Positions 43,295 through 52,200 of a DNA stretch of 64,000 nt are shown here, in pieces (positions within the stretch are counted from its first letter, which is position 1; every line of letters begins with the position of its first letter). This DNA is from Sphingobium aromaticiconvertens (GTDB taxonomy: Bacteria; Pseudomonadota; Alphaproteobacteria; Sphingomonadales; Sphingomonadaceae). The translations under genes were made by a program, and so were the position numbers. The DNA lies in the NCBI RefSeq assembly GCF_037154075.1, contig NZ_JBANRJ010000001.1:1607501-1671500 (forward strand), written 5' to 3'. The notes beneath the pieces were generated by a model. That model was not told the DNA's origin, ran no database searches, and saw only the letters and a list, made by a program, of their open reading frames with translations.

Positions 43295-44059
43295 TTGAAG
43301 AATATCGCCCTTGCTGCCCTTAAGACCCTTGCCGCCCCGATGGCCCTGACCGCTGCTATGCCAGTATTGGCGCAGGCGCAGGCCCCCGCAGCGGCAACCC
43401 CGGCAGCCCCTGCCGCCGCCGCACCGGCTGGCGCAGAGATGACCCCGGAACAAATCGCCGCCTTCAACACGGCCGTCACTGATTTTACGGCTGGCCAGAC
43501 CGCGCAGCAGGCGGGCGACAACGCCACCGCCGTCACCAAATATGAAGCTGCGCTGCCCGCCATCCGCAAGGCGGTGGAAGTCCAGCCCGACAAGATCGAC
43601 AATGTAACCTTCCTCGCCAACGTCCTCTATGCCGACGCTGCGGCCCAGAGTGGGCTGGGCAAGACCGATCTGGTTATCGCCCTGTTCAACGAATCCGTTC
43701 CCCACTGGCGCAAGGTCGTGGCCGCCAAGCCCACCGACGCTGCCAGCCGGGATATTTTCGCGGGCCTTCTCACACAGTTGGGCAACCAGAAACTGGCTGG
43801 CCAGGACAAGCCGGGCGCAGACGCCTTCTACGCCGAAGCGGTGACGCTGGCGCGCAAGTCTGCGGCTGAAAAGCCTGCCGACGCGGCGACCAAGAACCTG
43901 TTGCTCGGTGCGCTCATTGGCCAGAGCCAGACCAGCGCCGACCCGAAGGTCAAGGAAGAAGCTGTGTCGATGAGCAAGGCGATGCTGGCGGATGGCACTG
44001 CCGATGCGGTCAACAAGCCTTCGGCACAAGCGCTCACTGGCGCGCCTGCTGCGGGCTAA
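43295..44059 (+). CDS. Secreted tetratricopeptide-like repeat protein
   Basis: 254 residues. TTG start at 43295 with GAGGAAA upstream. Signal peptide (ALKTLAAPMALTAAMPVLAQ), then an Ala/Pro-rich linker (APAAATPAAPAAAAPAGAEM). The rest is helical with repeated TPR-like units: FTAGQTAQQAGDNATAVTKY, EAALPAIRKAVEVQPDKID, VALFNESVPHWRKVVAAKP-type units and AFYAEAVTLARKSAAEKPAD. Probably a periplasmic or envelope scaffold; no enzyme motifs are seen. A G+C-rich hairpin (44082-44106) follows and separates it from the convergent transpeptidase gene. Confidence 0.75.
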   Translation: MKNIALAALKTLAAPMALTAAMPVLAQAQAPAAATPAAPAAAAPAGAEMTPEQIAAFNTAVTDFTAGQTAQQAGDNATAVTKYEAALPAIRKAVEVQPDKIDNVTFLANVLYADAAAQSGLGKTDLVIALFNESVPHWRKVVAAKPTDAASRDIFAGLLTQLGNQKLAGQDKPGADAFYAEAVTLARKSAAEKPADAATKNLLLGALIGQSQTSADPKVKEEAVSMSKAMLADGTADAVNKPSAQALTGAPAAG

Positions 44060-44081
44060 TCACGCATCCGCATTTCCCGCC

Positions 44082-44106
44082 CCTCTCCCGCTTTGGCGGG
44101 GGAGGA
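44082..44106. terminator. Candidate bidirectional terminator hairpin
   Basis: Stem CCTCTCCCGC (44082-44091) pairs with GCGGGGGAGG (44097-44106) with one G-U-type mismatch and a five-base loop. It sits between the convergent TPR-like gene (ending 44059) and L,D-transpeptidase gene (ending 44117). The T-run after the stem is missing, so strength is uncertain. Confidence 0.5.
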
Positions 44107-44116
44107 GGCCGGGGAC

Positions 44117-44761
44117 TTAAACTTTGTCGGCGTAAAGCAGTCGACCCTCGCCCAGCAGGCCAAGGAGCTGTGGCAGCATATGCGGCGCCACTGCGAAGCA
44201 GCCTTCGCTGCGGCCAATTTTACCCCAGGTGGCAATGTGATTTTCGCTCACATAATCGGCGCCATGGATCACGATCGCGCGCGATTCGGCATTGTTGTTC
44301 TCCGGGTCCAGTCCCGCCAGCCGCATCGCGCGGCCATGTTGACCGAAATACATGTCGCCGGTCTTGAACGCTCCGCTCGAACTGGCCAGTGAATCTGGAA
44401 TGTTGGAAAAGCGTTTCAGCCAACCTGAATGTTCAGGGTCTGATCCGCGCCCGTGCGAGACGAGATAGCTACTGCTTTGCCCGCCGATCAGGTCGACGAT
44501 GTGAAAGCGCAACTCCTTCGACGCCACGCTGAAATCCGCGAGCGCCACGCGGTCATGCAGATCGAAGGCGGCGCGATGCCGGTCGAGCGCACCTTTGGCT
44601 CGCTCCAGTAGCGACGCACAGGGCATTTTCGCCAGCGATGTCGTGGCGAGGGAGGCGGGCAGCGGGGATGTGGCTGGCACAGCGGCCCGCCCCAGCGTGT
44701 CGGGCAGAAGCGCCATGCCCAAGCCCGTCAGCGCCAACTTCGTGAAATTGCGGCGATCCAT
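44117..44761 (-). CDS. Murein L,D-transpeptidase catalytic-domain protein (YkuD_2-like), Tat signal
   Basis: 214 residues from ATG 44761. The N-terminus MDRRNFTKLALTGLGMALLP has the RRNFTK pattern of a twin-arginine signal, ending near GRAAVPA. The catalytic domain has FHIVDLIGGQSSSYLVSHGR, GAFKTGDMYFGQHGRAMRLA, GLDPENNNAESRAIVIHGAD and GRSEGCFAV, with the His and the nucleophile Cys of the YkuD_2 group. Such enzymes cross-link or trim peptidoglycan in the periplasm. Tat export would imply folding before export. It is followed on the same strand by gaps before other envelope genes. Confidence 0.8.
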   Translation of the reverse strand: MDRRNFTKLALTGLGMALLPDTLGRAAVPATSPLPASLATTSLAKMPCASLLERAKGALDRHRAAFDLHDRVALADFSVASKELRFHIVDLIGGQSSSYLVSHGRGSDPEHSGWLKRFSNIPDSLASSSGAFKTGDMYFGQHGRAMRLAGLDPENNNAESRAIVIHGADYVSENHIATWGKIGRSEGCFAVAPHMLPQLLGLLGEGRLLYADKV

Positions 44762-44842
44762 TGGCCCTATATAGCAAAGGCATAGCAGTGTTCCAAGTCC
44801 CTCCCGGCGCACCGCAAAACCGGGACGGCGTGTCGCGGGGGG

Positions 44843-45184
44843 TCAGAGGTCCGGCGTATTCGCGTTCCGGTCCTGCTCCGCCTCGCCCTGATCGGCGACA
44901 GGCTCTCCATCGCCGCCCTGGCGCAGGCGTGCGGTCATGCCGCTTGCGGCCGCGTCGTCCAGCATTTGCTGGTCTTCGCTGATCGTGGGTGGCGGGGCTG
45001 GGGTGGCAACGTTCGTTGCATTGGTCGGCGCCTCTGGCTCCACCATATTGGCGTCGATCACGGTGTCGTCAGGTGGGGCGACCAGATTGTTGGTCGCTTC
45101 GACCTCGGGCTGTTGCTCCTCCTTCTTGCCGCAAGCGGACAAAGCAAGGGCGCCGGCAAGCGCCGCGAACATCAATTTACGCAT
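44843..45184 (-). CDS. Small predicted lipoprotein, hypothetical
   Basis: 113 residues. Signal and lipobox are clear: MRKLMFAALAGALALSACGK, with lipidation expected at the Cys. The mature part is acidic and low in complexity (Glu/Asp/Asn/Pro/Thr-rich), with PPPTISEDQQMLDDAAASGM and TARLRQGGDGEPVADQGEAE near the end. No domain is recognised. It lies eight bases downstream of the YcbB-type transpeptidase gene on the same strand, so it is likely in its operon. Confidence 0.75.
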   Translation of the reverse strand: MRKLMFAALAGALALSACGKKEEQQPEVEATNNLVAPPDDTVIDANMVEPEAPTNATNVATPAPPPTISEDQQMLDDAAASGMTARLRQGGDGEPVADQGEAEQDRNANTPDL

Positions 45185-45192
45185 GAGAGTCC

Positions 45193-46674
45193 TTAATCCT
45201 TGGATGCCAGTGTTTCGGCGGCGGCCTTGCGGCTCGACGCCTCGATCTTTTCGGCCAGCAGCTTATCCCAGCCATAGGGGTCGGCGCGGAAACTCATTGC
45301 GCCATTATTGTTGGCGAACGCTGTCCAGTAAAGCAGGTAGACCGCCACTTCTTTCGGCAGCGACACGCGCTGGGTCTTGCCCTGGTCGATCAGCGTCTGG
45401 ATGTTGCCCTCCAGCGACGGATCGCCCTTCACCATCAACTCGGCTAGCGGCACCGGCTTTTCCAGCCGCACACAGCCATGGCTGGACAGTCGGTCATAGC
45501 TGGAGAATTTCCCTCGCAGCGGCGTGTCGTGCAGGTAAACCGCGAAATTATTGGCGAAGTCGAACTTCAACCGGCCCAATGCGCTGTTTGGTCCGGCAGG
45601 CTGAATGATCCGCTCGCCACCCTGAGGCGTCTTCACGATCTTGTAGCCCTGACGGATCAGCGTGCCGCGCCCCTTGGGGAATAGTTCGCGATTGGCGATG
45701 GAGGCGGGGACGTTCCATGGCGGATTGACGACGATCGAATGGATGCTGGACACCAGCATCGGCGTCGCGTTGCTGGGGCTGCCGGTGACGGCGCGCATGG
45801 AGGAGACGGGGGCGTCACCCTCGAACACCGTCAGAACGGCGGCGGCGATGTTCACCTGAACGCGATTGACGGGCAGGTCGCGCGGCATCCAGCGCCAACG
45901 CTCCATATTCGCCATGATTGCGGCGATCCGATCCTCGACCGGCACGTTGAGCGCGGTCAGAGTCCGCGTGTCCAGCAGGCCGGTGGGGTTCAGGCCATAG
46001 CGGCGCTGCGCCCGCTGGATTGCGGCGGTGAGAGGTTCTGCGTCGGTGACGCTCTTGTCTTCGATGGTGAGGCGTTTGCGGACGACGGGTGCGGCAGACT
46101 GCGCGGTGAGCGTGGACCAGCCGCCATTGTCGCGGATTTTTTCATAGATGGAGAGGCCCTTGCGAAGCCCGTCATAGCCCGAATAGGGCGGGGTCAGCTC
46201 GTTCGCCCATTGCGGCAAGCGGTCGGCGGTGATTGCGGCAGCCAGCGGACGGGTGGGGTCATAGGTTGGTGGGCGCACACCCCAGACGTTGATGAAGTCG
46301 ACGGTATCGACGCGCCCGCGATACAAGGCGCGGGCGCGATCAAGCACCGCATTCACCAGCGCATCGCCCGACAGGGTGGCCGTGCCTGCATTGCGGGCGG
46401 TCAGCCCCTGCGCGCTGCCCTGCTTCAGCCAGTCGGTCAGCCAGGCGGCCTGAGCAGGCGATAGCTGTGGGATCGGTACTGGCGGCAGCGTCACGATGGC
46501 TGGCGGTGCAGGCGATGTGCTGGAGGGTGCCGCAGGCACGGTCGGCGCAATGACCGGTGGCGCCAGCGTTGGCCGCACGGGCGGCGGCGTGATCTGGGCG
46601 TGAAGGGGAAGTGCGGGCGCAAAAGCCAGCGCGAGCACGAAGCTGCGGGTACGGGTCGCATTGATATAGGACAT
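45193..46674 (-). CDS. L,D-transpeptidase, YcbB/LdtD-like
   Basis: 493 residues from ATG 46674 ([11 protein letters not shown], then signal peptide [15 protein letters not shown]). An N-terminal proline-rich linker is followed by the scaffold domain, a peptidoglycan-binding helix group ([20 protein letters not shown]) and the YkuD catalytic domain with [20 protein letters not shown] and [10 protein letters not shown], holding the His and nucleophile Cys. This is the large YcbB/LdtD type that makes 3-3 cross-links in peptidoglycan in the periplasm. Start and promoter lie in a gap shared with the divergent deacetylase-family gene. It heads an operon with the small lipoprotein. Confidence 0.88.
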   Translation of the reverse strand: MSYINATRTRSFVLALAFAPALPLHAQITPPPVRPTLAPPVIAPTVPAAPSSTSPAPPAIVTLPPVPIPQLSPAQAAWLTDWLKQGSAQGLTARNAGTATLSGDALVNAVLDRARALYRGRVDTVDFINVWGVRPPTYDPTRPLAAAITADRLPQWANELTPPYSGYDGLRKGLSIYEKIRDNGGWSTLTAQSAAPVVRKRLTIEDKSVTDAEPLTAAIQRAQRRYGLNPTGLLDTRTLTALNVPVEDRIAAIMANMERWRWMPRDLPVNRVQVNIAAAVLTVFEGDAPVSSMRAVTGSPSNATPMLVSSIHSIVVNPPWNVPASIANRELFPKGRGTLIRQGYKIVKTPQGGERIIQPAGPNSALGRLKFDFANNFAVYLHDTPLRGKFSSYDRLSSHGCVRLEKPVPLAELMVKGDPSLEGNIQTLIDQGKTQRVSLPKEVAVYLLYWTAFANNNGAMSFRADPYGWDKLLAEKIEASSRKAAAETLASKD

Positions 46675-46732
46675 GGACGACCAGATAGCGCAATATGGCG
46701 CAGGTTCAAATGCGGATAGTGTCACTTCCCCG

Positions 46733-47632
46733 ATGTTTACCATATTCCATCATCCCGGCTATGTCGCGCCGCCGCCGCCGGGCAGTCCTCATGCCTTCGA
46801 CAAATATGGGCTGGTCATGCAGGCACTAAGGGAAAGCGGCGCATCCTTCGCCCTTGAAGCGCCTGAGCCGATGCCGCGGCGATGGCTGGAGGCTGCTCAT
46901 GATCCGGCTTATGTGGAAGAAGTGCTGTCCCTTGCCGTCCCACGCGACAAGGAGAGGCGGATTGGTTTTGCCGTGACGGATCGGGTCATGCGCCGGTCAC
47001 TGCTCTCGCCCGGCGGTACATGGGGCGCGGCCAGGCGCGCGCTTATGGACGGTTATGCCGCGAACAGCGCGGGTGGCAGCCATCATGCGCTATACGACAC
47101 GGGAGCGGGCTATTGCATCTTCAACGATCTCGCCATTGCCGCCCTGCGATTGCTGGGGGAGGGGGATGTGAGCCGCATCCTGATCCTCGACCTCGATGTG
47201 CATCAGGGCGACGGCACCGCGCAATTGATGGCTGGGCGAGAGGATGTGTTCACCCTTTCGATCCACGCCGAACGTAACTTCCCGGTGCGAAAGGCCGTCT
47301 CGTCGATGGACGTTGCCCTGCCAGATGGGACGGGGGACGACGCTTATCTCGCCGCGCTGGCTGAGGCTTTGCCGAGGGTGCTGGATGGCTTTGCGCCCGA
47401 CCTCATCCTCTATCAGGCGGGTGTTGATCCCCACCATGACGATCGCCTTGGCCGTCTGGCGCTCTCCGACGAGGGGCTTGAGGCCCGCGACCGCATAGTG
47501 ATGCGACAGGCGCGGGGAAGAGGCATTCCCCTCGCCAGCACATTGGGCGGTGGCTATGGCGAAGACCGTCTTGCCGTCGCCCGCCGTCACTGCGCCTCGA
47601 TCCTTACCTTGATGGATGAAGCGACGCGCTGA
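46733..47632 (+). CDS. Histone-deacetylase-family amidohydrolase (class II, acetoin-utilisation-like)
   Basis: 299 residues from ATG 46733 ([10 protein letters not shown]). Zinc-site features: [20 protein letters not shown] holds the HH pair and Tyr region, [19 protein letters not shown] holds the metal-binding Asp and His, and [19 protein letters not shown] holds the second Asp. [15 protein letters not shown] is the usual C-terminal glycine loop. Bacterial members remove acyl groups from polyamines, small molecules or proteins. It is the cytosolic AcuC/AphA-like type. It is divergent from the L,D-transpeptidase gene, with no other link to neighbours. Confidence 0.88.
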   Translation: MFTIFHHPGYVAPPPPGSPHAFDKYGLVMQALRESGASFALEAPEPMPRRWLEAAHDPAYVEEVLSLAVPRDKERRIGFAVTDRVMRRSLLSPGGTWGAARRALMDGYAANSAGGSHHALYDTGAGYCIFNDLAIAALRLLGEGDVSRILILDLDVHQGDGTAQLMAGREDVFTLSIHAERNFPVRKAVSSMDVALPDGTGDDAYLAALAEALPRVLDGFAPDLILYQAGVDPHHDDRLGRLALSDEGLEARDRIVMRQARGRGIPLASTLGGGYGEDRLAVARRHCASILTLMDEATR

Positions 47633-47643
47633 ACCCGCCGCTC

Positions 47644-48255
47644 TCAACTTTCCGGCATTTCCACGATCCGAGCCGCCAGTCGCTCCGCCTCCGCCCGATC
47701 ATGGGTGACGTACAGGATGGGTAGCGACAGGCTGTCCCGCATCCGTTCCATCAGCCCTAATATCTCGTCCCGCCGTGTCCGGTCGAGCGCCGACAGTGGT
47801 TCGTCCATCAGCAGCAGTTTTGGTTCGCGCAACAACGCCCGCCCGATCGCCACCCGCTGCGCTTCGCCCCCCGACAGCGTCTGCGGCCAGCGGTCCAGCA
47901 GATGGTCGATCCCCAGGAACGCGGCCATCTCCGCGATTTTCGCGTCGGTCGCTCCCCCATAGCGCAGATTCGCCCGTACCCGCATATGCGGAAACAGGCG
48001 GACATCCTGAAACACATAACCGACCCCGCGATGGTGGGCCGGCACGTCCAGTTCTGCGGTGCTGTCGAACAATAGCGCCCCTTCGACCGCGATATAGCCC
48101 CTGTCGGGTTTCAGCAGTCCCGCGATCATGTTGAGAATGCTGGTCTTGCCCGCACCCGAAGGCCCGCATAGCGCTGTAATCCCCGGTCCCGCCTCAAACG
48201 CCAGGGCGATACGCTTTTCACCCAACTTGCGGGTCACATCGACCTCAAATGACAT
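47644..48255 (-). CDS. modC: Molybdate ABC transporter ATP-binding protein, short form
   Basis: 203 residues. Complete ATPase motifs: Walker A GPSGAGKTS, Q-loop YVFQDVRLFPHMRVRANL, signature LSGGEAQRVAIGRALL, Walker B LLLMDEP, D-loop SALD and the switch His in VTHDR. The FQDxRLFPHMxVRxNLxYG stretch is characteristic of ModC. The usual C-terminal TOBE/Mop domain (about 150 residues) that binds molybdate is missing; the protein stops after the ATPase domain. The gene overlaps modB by 11 bases, as last gene of modABC. Molybdate import supports molybdenum enzymes; the local one is broken. Confidence 0.9.
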   Translation of the reverse strand: MSFEVDVTRKLGEKRIALAFEAGPGITALCGPSGAGKTSILNMIAGLLKPDRGYIAVEGALLFDSTAELDVPAHHRGVGYVFQDVRLFPHMRVRANLRYGGATDAKIAEMAAFLGIDHLLDRWPQTLSGGEAQRVAIGRALLREPKLLLMDEPLSALDRTRRDEILGLMERMRDSLSLPILYVTHDRAEAERLAARIVEMPES

Positions 48256-48952
48256 GGACGGGCCTCTTCGAGCCGGATCGCCGTGCGAGTAATTCGGATG
48301 CCACCAGTGCGCCCAGCGACAGTAGGATCGACAGGGTCGACAGCCGCGTCACGGCCTCTTCGCTGCCGGGCACCTGCAAGGCGGCATAGATGGCGATCGG
48401 CAGCGTCCGCGTCTCTCCCGGTATGTTGGAGACGAAGGTAATGGTCGCCCCGAACTCACCGATCGACCGGGCAAAGCCCAGCACAACGCCCGCCAGCACC
48501 CCGGGCAGCGACAAGGGGAAGGTAATGGTGGTAAAGGTTCGCCAGCGTCCCGCGCCCAATGTTATGGCGGCCGATTCCAATCGCCTGTCCACCGCCTCGA
48601 TCGACAGGCGCATCGCCCGGATCATCAGCGGCATCGCCATGATTGCGGCCGCAATCGCCGCGCCGGTCCAGCGGAACATGACCGTGATGCCGAACCACTC
48701 ATTCAGCCAACGCCCGATCGGCCCCTGTGTGCCAAAGGCCAGCAGCAGCAGCCATCCGGTCACGACCGGCGGCACCACCAGCGGTAAATGGACGAGCGCG
48801 TCTATCAGCAATTTGCCGGGAAAACGCCCGCGCGCCAGCGCATAGGCAATAGCGAAGGCGATCGGCAGCATTGCCCCTACCGCCACCAGGCTGACCTTCA
48901 GCGACAGGGACAAAATTTCCCAGTCATCGGGCGTCAGCGCGAACATACTCAA
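48245..48952 (-). CDS. modB: Molybdate ABC transporter permease
   Basis: 235 residues with five or six membrane segments. The permease signature (EAA loop) appears as ESAAITLGAGRWRTFTTITF followed by PLSLPGVLAGVVLGFARSIG. LVHLPLVVPPVVTGWLLLLA and FGATITFVSNIPGETRTLPI are typical of ModB. The gene forms the membrane channel for molybdate with ModC. It overlaps both neighbours (four bases with modA, 11 with modC), so the three are one operon. Confidence 0.93.
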   Translation of the reverse strand: MSMFALTPDDWEILSLSLKVSLVAVGAMLPIAFAIAYALARGRFPGKLLIDALVHLPLVVPPVVTGWLLLLAFGTQGPIGRWLNEWFGITVMFRWTGAAIAAAIMAMPLMIRAMRLSIEAVDRRLESAAITLGAGRWRTFTTITFPLSLPGVLAGVVLGFARSIGEFGATITFVSNIPGETRTLPIAIYAALQVPGSEEAVTRLSTLSILLSLGALVASELLARRSGSKRPVHVI

Positions 48953-49728
48953 CGGGCAACGAAGCCGAAACGGGCAAAGATGGCCTTGCCGCTTGCAGAG
49001 AGCAGGAAGCGGCGGAACTCTTCGGCCTCCGGGTTGGTGCTGCGCGCGAGCCGGGCGATCGGATAACGGATCGGCGGATGGCTTGCCGCCGGGAATGTCC
49101 CGACGACCATCACCTTGCTCGATGCCCGTGCGTCAGTCGCATAGACGATGCCCAGCGGCGCTTCGCCGCGTTCGACCAGCGCGAGCGCCGCGCGCACATT
49201 TTCCGCGCGTGCAACCTTATTGGCGACCGAGGGCCAGACGCCCAGCATGGTGAGCGCGGCCTTGCCATATTTGCCTGCGGGCACGCTGTCGGGATCAGCC
49301 ATTGCCAGACGGGAAGAGCCGAGGCTGCGCGCCAGCGGCATGTTCTTGCCGATGCGGATCCGCATGGCGGAACCCTTGGGCGCGATCAGCACCAGCGCGT
49401 TGGCGACGAGGTCGGCCCGGCTACGCGGTGCGAGCAACCCGCGCCGCTGCACAGCATCCATCCATTCTTCGTCGGCGGAGATGAACAGATCGGCTGGGCC
49501 ACCGGCTGCAATCTGCCGTGCCAATGCGGAGGAGGCGGCAAAGGACAATATTGGCCGGGGATGGCCAGCTATGACCCAGGAGTCGGCTGCGGCATTGAGG
49601 GATTCCTGCATGCTGGCGGCGGCGAGGACAAGGGGGGCGGTCCTGGAAGGGGCAGCCCATGCAAGCGTCACTTGGGCGCTGAGCAGGCATATGAGAACAA
49701 ATATGCGAAGAATCGAAATGCGGAACAT
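48949..49728 (-). CDS. modA: Molybdate ABC transporter substrate-binding protein
   Basis: 259 residues with a signal peptide (ILRIFVLICLLSAQVTLAWA). The mature protein is a type II periplasmic binding protein with ModA motifs: LVLAAASMQESLNAAADSW, LSFAASSALARQIAAGGPAD, LFISADEEWMDAVQRRG, LAMADPDSVPAGKYGKAAL and GIVYATDARAS, the last three lining the oxyanion pocket. It captures molybdate or tungstate in the periplasm. First gene of modABC; the 120-base gap upstream should contain the promoter. A partial TCGTATATAG near 49780 recalls half a ModE site but no second half was found. Confidence 0.93.
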   Translation of the reverse strand: MFRISILRIFVLICLLSAQVTLAWAAPSRTAPLVLAAASMQESLNAAADSWVIAGHPRPILSFAASSALARQIAAGGPADLFISADEEWMDAVQRRGLLAPRSRADLVANALVLIAPKGSAMRIRIGKNMPLARSLGSSRLAMADPDSVPAGKYGKAALTMLGVWPSVANKVARAENVRAALALVERGEAPLGIVYATDARASSKVMVVGTFPAASHPPIRYPIARLARSTNPEAEEFRRFLLSASGKAIFARFGFVAR

Positions 49729-49850
49729 GGGTGATGTATCGCGATCGTGCTGTGGCTGGGCAATAATATGCGCTCGTATATAGTCCTCCGGTCGGTGTTT
49801 GACAGTGGATTATTGAGCCGTGAACGAGAGACTCTCTTCTTGTGAAACGC

Positions 49851-51026
49851 TCAGTCGGACTTGCCAGCGACCTTGATCAGATGCGCCAGCAGTATGTCGC
49901 CATTGGCGGTCCAGGTAAAGCGATTGACGGTTTCCCGCACTGCATCGCGCGCGGGAGGAACGGCCAAAATCGTGCGCACTGCGTCGGCAACGGCATCAGG
50001 CTCGCGCGCGACGATCGCGCCAGCTTCCGGTCGGTCCAGCAGTTCGCGGGCGCCGCCCACATCGCTGATGATGATGGGTGTGCCGCAGGCCAGCGCCTCG
50101 ACCCAGGCATTGGCAAGCCCCTCGGATTCGGACACCAGCGCCATGATATCGGCGGTCGCGTAAAGTCGGGGCATCTTGTCATGAGGTACCGCGCCCAGAA
50201 AACCGACACGCTTTTGCACGCCTAGTTCGGTCGCCAGCGCCGCCAGCGCGTCATATTCTGGTCCTTGTCCGGCCAGCAATAAAGTCACGTCGGGCAGGGC
50301 GGGTAGCGCCCGGATCAGCAAATCCTGCCCTTTGCGTGGGATCAGGGCGCCGGTCGACAGGATGACCGGCCCGGCAAAGCCCAGCGCCGCTTTCGCTTCC
50401 GCGCGATCGGCGATGACGAAGCGGTCAAGGTCGACCCCGGTATAATGGACGTCGATCTTGTCCTCATCCATGCCCATGCCGATCATCGACCGGCGCATCG
50501 CAGCAGACACGGCCAGCAGCCCTGCCGCGCCTTCGCCTGCTTTCAGTACGGAGGCGCGGGTGTCGGCGCGCTTGCCCCAATAATGGATGTCTGCACCGCG
50601 CGCCTTGATGGAATAGGGAACACCGATGGCTTTGGAGATGCGCTGTGCAACCGGACCGTCGGGATAGAAGAAACTGGCATCGATCACATCGAAGGCGCGT
50701 TCGCCGTGCAGACGGCGCACCAGCGGCAGGATCGCGCGGGTCATCGCTCCGACATTCAGCCGTCCGCCGACCTTGGGAATGACGGTGAAGCGCGGGCGGT
50801 GGACGATCAGGTCCTTCCAGCGTTCATGATGGGGCAAAGCGGCGAGTGCGTCATAGGGGGGGGTGTTGGACAATGGCCAGGGCGGGATGCCGACGGGCGC
50901 AACCACCGTGACATGCGCCTCTGGCCGACTGGCCAGTTCGCGAGCCTGTCGTTCGACGAATACGCCGAAGTTCGGACGACTCATGTCCGGGAACAGCGTG
51001 GAAATCATGAGAACTTTAAGCGCCAT
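49851..51026 (-). CDS. Family 4 glycosyltransferase
   Basis: 391 residues, GT-B fold. N-terminal acceptor domain: VLMISTLFPDMSRPNFGVFV, then ARELASRPEAHVTVVAPVGI. C-terminal donor-binding domain: PVILSTGALIPRKGQDLLIR, LLLAGQGPEYDALAALATEL, VGFLGAVPHDKMPRLYATAD and SESEGLANAWVEALACGTPI, which has the ExxGLxxxEA-type catalytic segment (here EGLANAWVEA). These enzymes transfer sugars from nucleotide donors in polysaccharide or glycolipid synthesis at the cytosolic face. It stands alone between modABC and an XRE regulator, so its pathway is unclear; the sugar is unknown. Confidence 0.85.
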   Translation of the reverse strand: MALKVLMISTLFPDMSRPNFGVFVERQARELASRPEAHVTVVAPVGIPPWPLSNTPPYDALAALPHHERWKDLIVHRPRFTVIPKVGGRLNVGAMTRAILPLVRRLHGERAFDVIDASFFYPDGPVAQRISKAIGVPYSIKARGADIHYWGKRADTRASVLKAGEGAAGLLAVSAAMRRSMIGMGMDEDKIDVHYTGVDLDRFVIADRAEAKAALGFAGPVILSTGALIPRKGQDLLIRALPALPDVTLLLAGQGPEYDALAALATELGVQKRVGFLGAVPHDKMPRLYATADIMALVSESEGLANAWVEALACGTPIIISDVGGARELLDRPEAGAIVAREPDAVADAVRTILAVPPARDAVRETVNRFTWTANGDILLAHLIKVAGKSD

Positions 51027-51072
51027 CAGGCCTGTCTATAACGCTATCCTTAACGCAGCGTTATAGCTGATG

Positions 51073-51636
51073 TTACAACGTGCGGATGAGTTGTACCGCC
51101 ACAGCGGCCCATGGCGGATCGGTGATCACCTGCTGGCGGGCGCTCGTGCCCAACGGCAGCATCAACAGTCCTCCCTCTTCCCGACCGGTCAGTCGCCCGA
51201 ACAGGAAGCGTCCGGCGGGGCAGGGCAACAGCAGATCACGGTTGAGCGCGGTGCCAAAATCCTTCGGCGCGATCCGGCGACACCATATTGCATCACCGCT
51301 GCGATAGTCGCCGATGCTGCCTGTTACCATCAGGCCGACCATCCCTGCCGCGGTCATCGGCGGCGTCAGGGTCAGCGGACGGGTTGGCGCGCGGGCGCCG
51401 TCCGGGCCGATCAGGGCGGCAACCGGCAGTATTTCCTGCCCCGGCAAGTCGATGAGGTCGGCGCTGGATACACCAAGCGCCGCAGCGATGCGGTTGAGCC
51501 AATTGACTGATACGGTGCGCGTCCCGGTTTCCAGCCGACCGATGGTCTGGGCCGTGGTCGGCGGCATGCAGAGCGCGCCCACCTGTTCCAGCGTCAGGCC
51601 CTTTGCCCGGCGCACATCGCGAATACGGGTTATCAT
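51073..51636 (-). CDS. XRE-family transcriptional regulator
   Basis: 187 residues. N-terminal helix-turn-helix of the XRE type: ITRIRDVRRAKGLTLEQVGA, then TAQTIGRLETGTRTVSVNWL and RIAAALGVSSADLI. The remaining 110 residues form an S24/LexA-like beta-rich module (PVAALIGPDGARAPTRPLTL; DYRSGDAIWCRRIAPKDF; GRFLFGRLTGREEGGLLML) without an obvious Ser-Lys dyad. It is divergent from the DUF6456 gene, a pairing common in Sphingomonadales. Two ACCTGTCCT repeats over its start suggest self-control. The role is unknown; cell-cycle or stress functions would be guesses. Confidence 0.8.
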   Translation of the reverse strand: MITRIRDVRRAKGLTLEQVGALCMPPTTAQTIGRLETGTRTVSVNWLNRIAAALGVSSADLIDLPGQEILPVAALIGPDGARAPTRPLTLTPPMTAAGMVGLMVTGSIGDYRSGDAIWCRRIAPKDFGTALNRDLLLPCPAGRFLFGRLTGREEGGLLMLPLGTSARQQVITDPPWAAVAVQLIRTL

Positions 51637-51637
51637 G

Positions 51638-51695
51638 ACCTGTCCTGTATAACCTATCTGGTTTCTTACCTGTCCTACAGTTTCGCCATGATGGC
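51638..51695. promoter_or_regulatory. Candidate operator: two ACCTGTCCT direct repeats and a GCCATGATGGC palindrome
   Basis: ACCTGTCCTGTA at 51638-51649 and ACCTGTCCTACA at 51668-51679 differ at two bases and lie exactly 30 bases apart, three helical turns. GCCATGATGGC (51685-51695) is a palindrome between them and the DUF6456 gene. All lie in the intergenic DNA of the divergent XRE and DUF6456 genes, a natural place for XRE binding. Function is inferred from position and symmetry only. Confidence 0.4.
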
Positions 51696-51728
51696 AAGTA
51701 TGTTGCCATCACTACGAGGAAACCGACC

Positions 51729-52196
51729 ATGACTAGCAACGCGCATTATGTAGAGCAGCACATCGAGGATCCGTGCGGAGAGAGCCGTTCGGTCCTGGTC
51801 AATCTGGGCGAATCGCCGCTCGCCTGGCTTCATGCGCGCGGCAAGCTCAGCCAGCGGCGCTATGTCGCGGGCGATTTGCTTCGCCGGGATTGGGAGAAGG
51901 CAGGGCTGGGCGCGCGCGTGACCATGCGCTGGGAAGCGAGTCCGCCGGGTAGCGGTGCCCGTGGTAACCGGTCCGCCCCGGACCCGACGATCGCACAACT
52001 GTCGGCGCGCGAGCGGTTTGACGGCGCGCTCCGGGCGGCCGGGCCGGGGCTTGCCGATATCTTGTGGCGGGTCGCTTGCGCGGGGGAAGGGCTGGTCGCG
52101 GCCGAAAAGGCGCTGGGCTGGCCGACCCGCGCGGGCAAGCTGGTACTGTGCCTGGCGCTCGACCGGGTGGCGGACTGGTATCGCGTGCCGGGCTAG
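51729..52196 (+). CDS. DUF6456-domain protein
   Basis: 155 residues. The DUF6456 family shows as SPLAWLHARGKLSQRRYVAG, DLLRRDWEKAGLGARVTMRW and FDGALRAAGPGLADILWRVA, then CAGEGLVAAEKALGWPTRAG and KLVLCLALDRVADWYRV. This last part looks like a compact helix-turn-helix, and longer relatives of the family begin with an HTH; it is probably a DNA-associated protein of the alphaproteobacteria. A start with CGAGGAAACC ahead of the ATG is good. It is divergent from the XRE gene with shared candidate operators. Molecular function is not known. Confidence 0.8.
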   Translation: MTSNAHYVEQHIEDPCGESRSVLVNLGESPLAWLHARGKLSQRRYVAGDLLRRDWEKAGLGARVTMRWEASPPGSGARGNRSAPDPTIAQLSARERFDGALRAAGPGLADILWRVACAGEGLVAAEKALGWPTRAGKLVLCLALDRVADWYRVPG

Positions 52197-52200
52197 CTTC

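Noticed and set aside
49729..49850. ModE-like box (TCGTATATAG) upstream of modA
   Set aside because: Only one half site could be read and no inverted partner at the right distance; kept as a remark in the modA entry.
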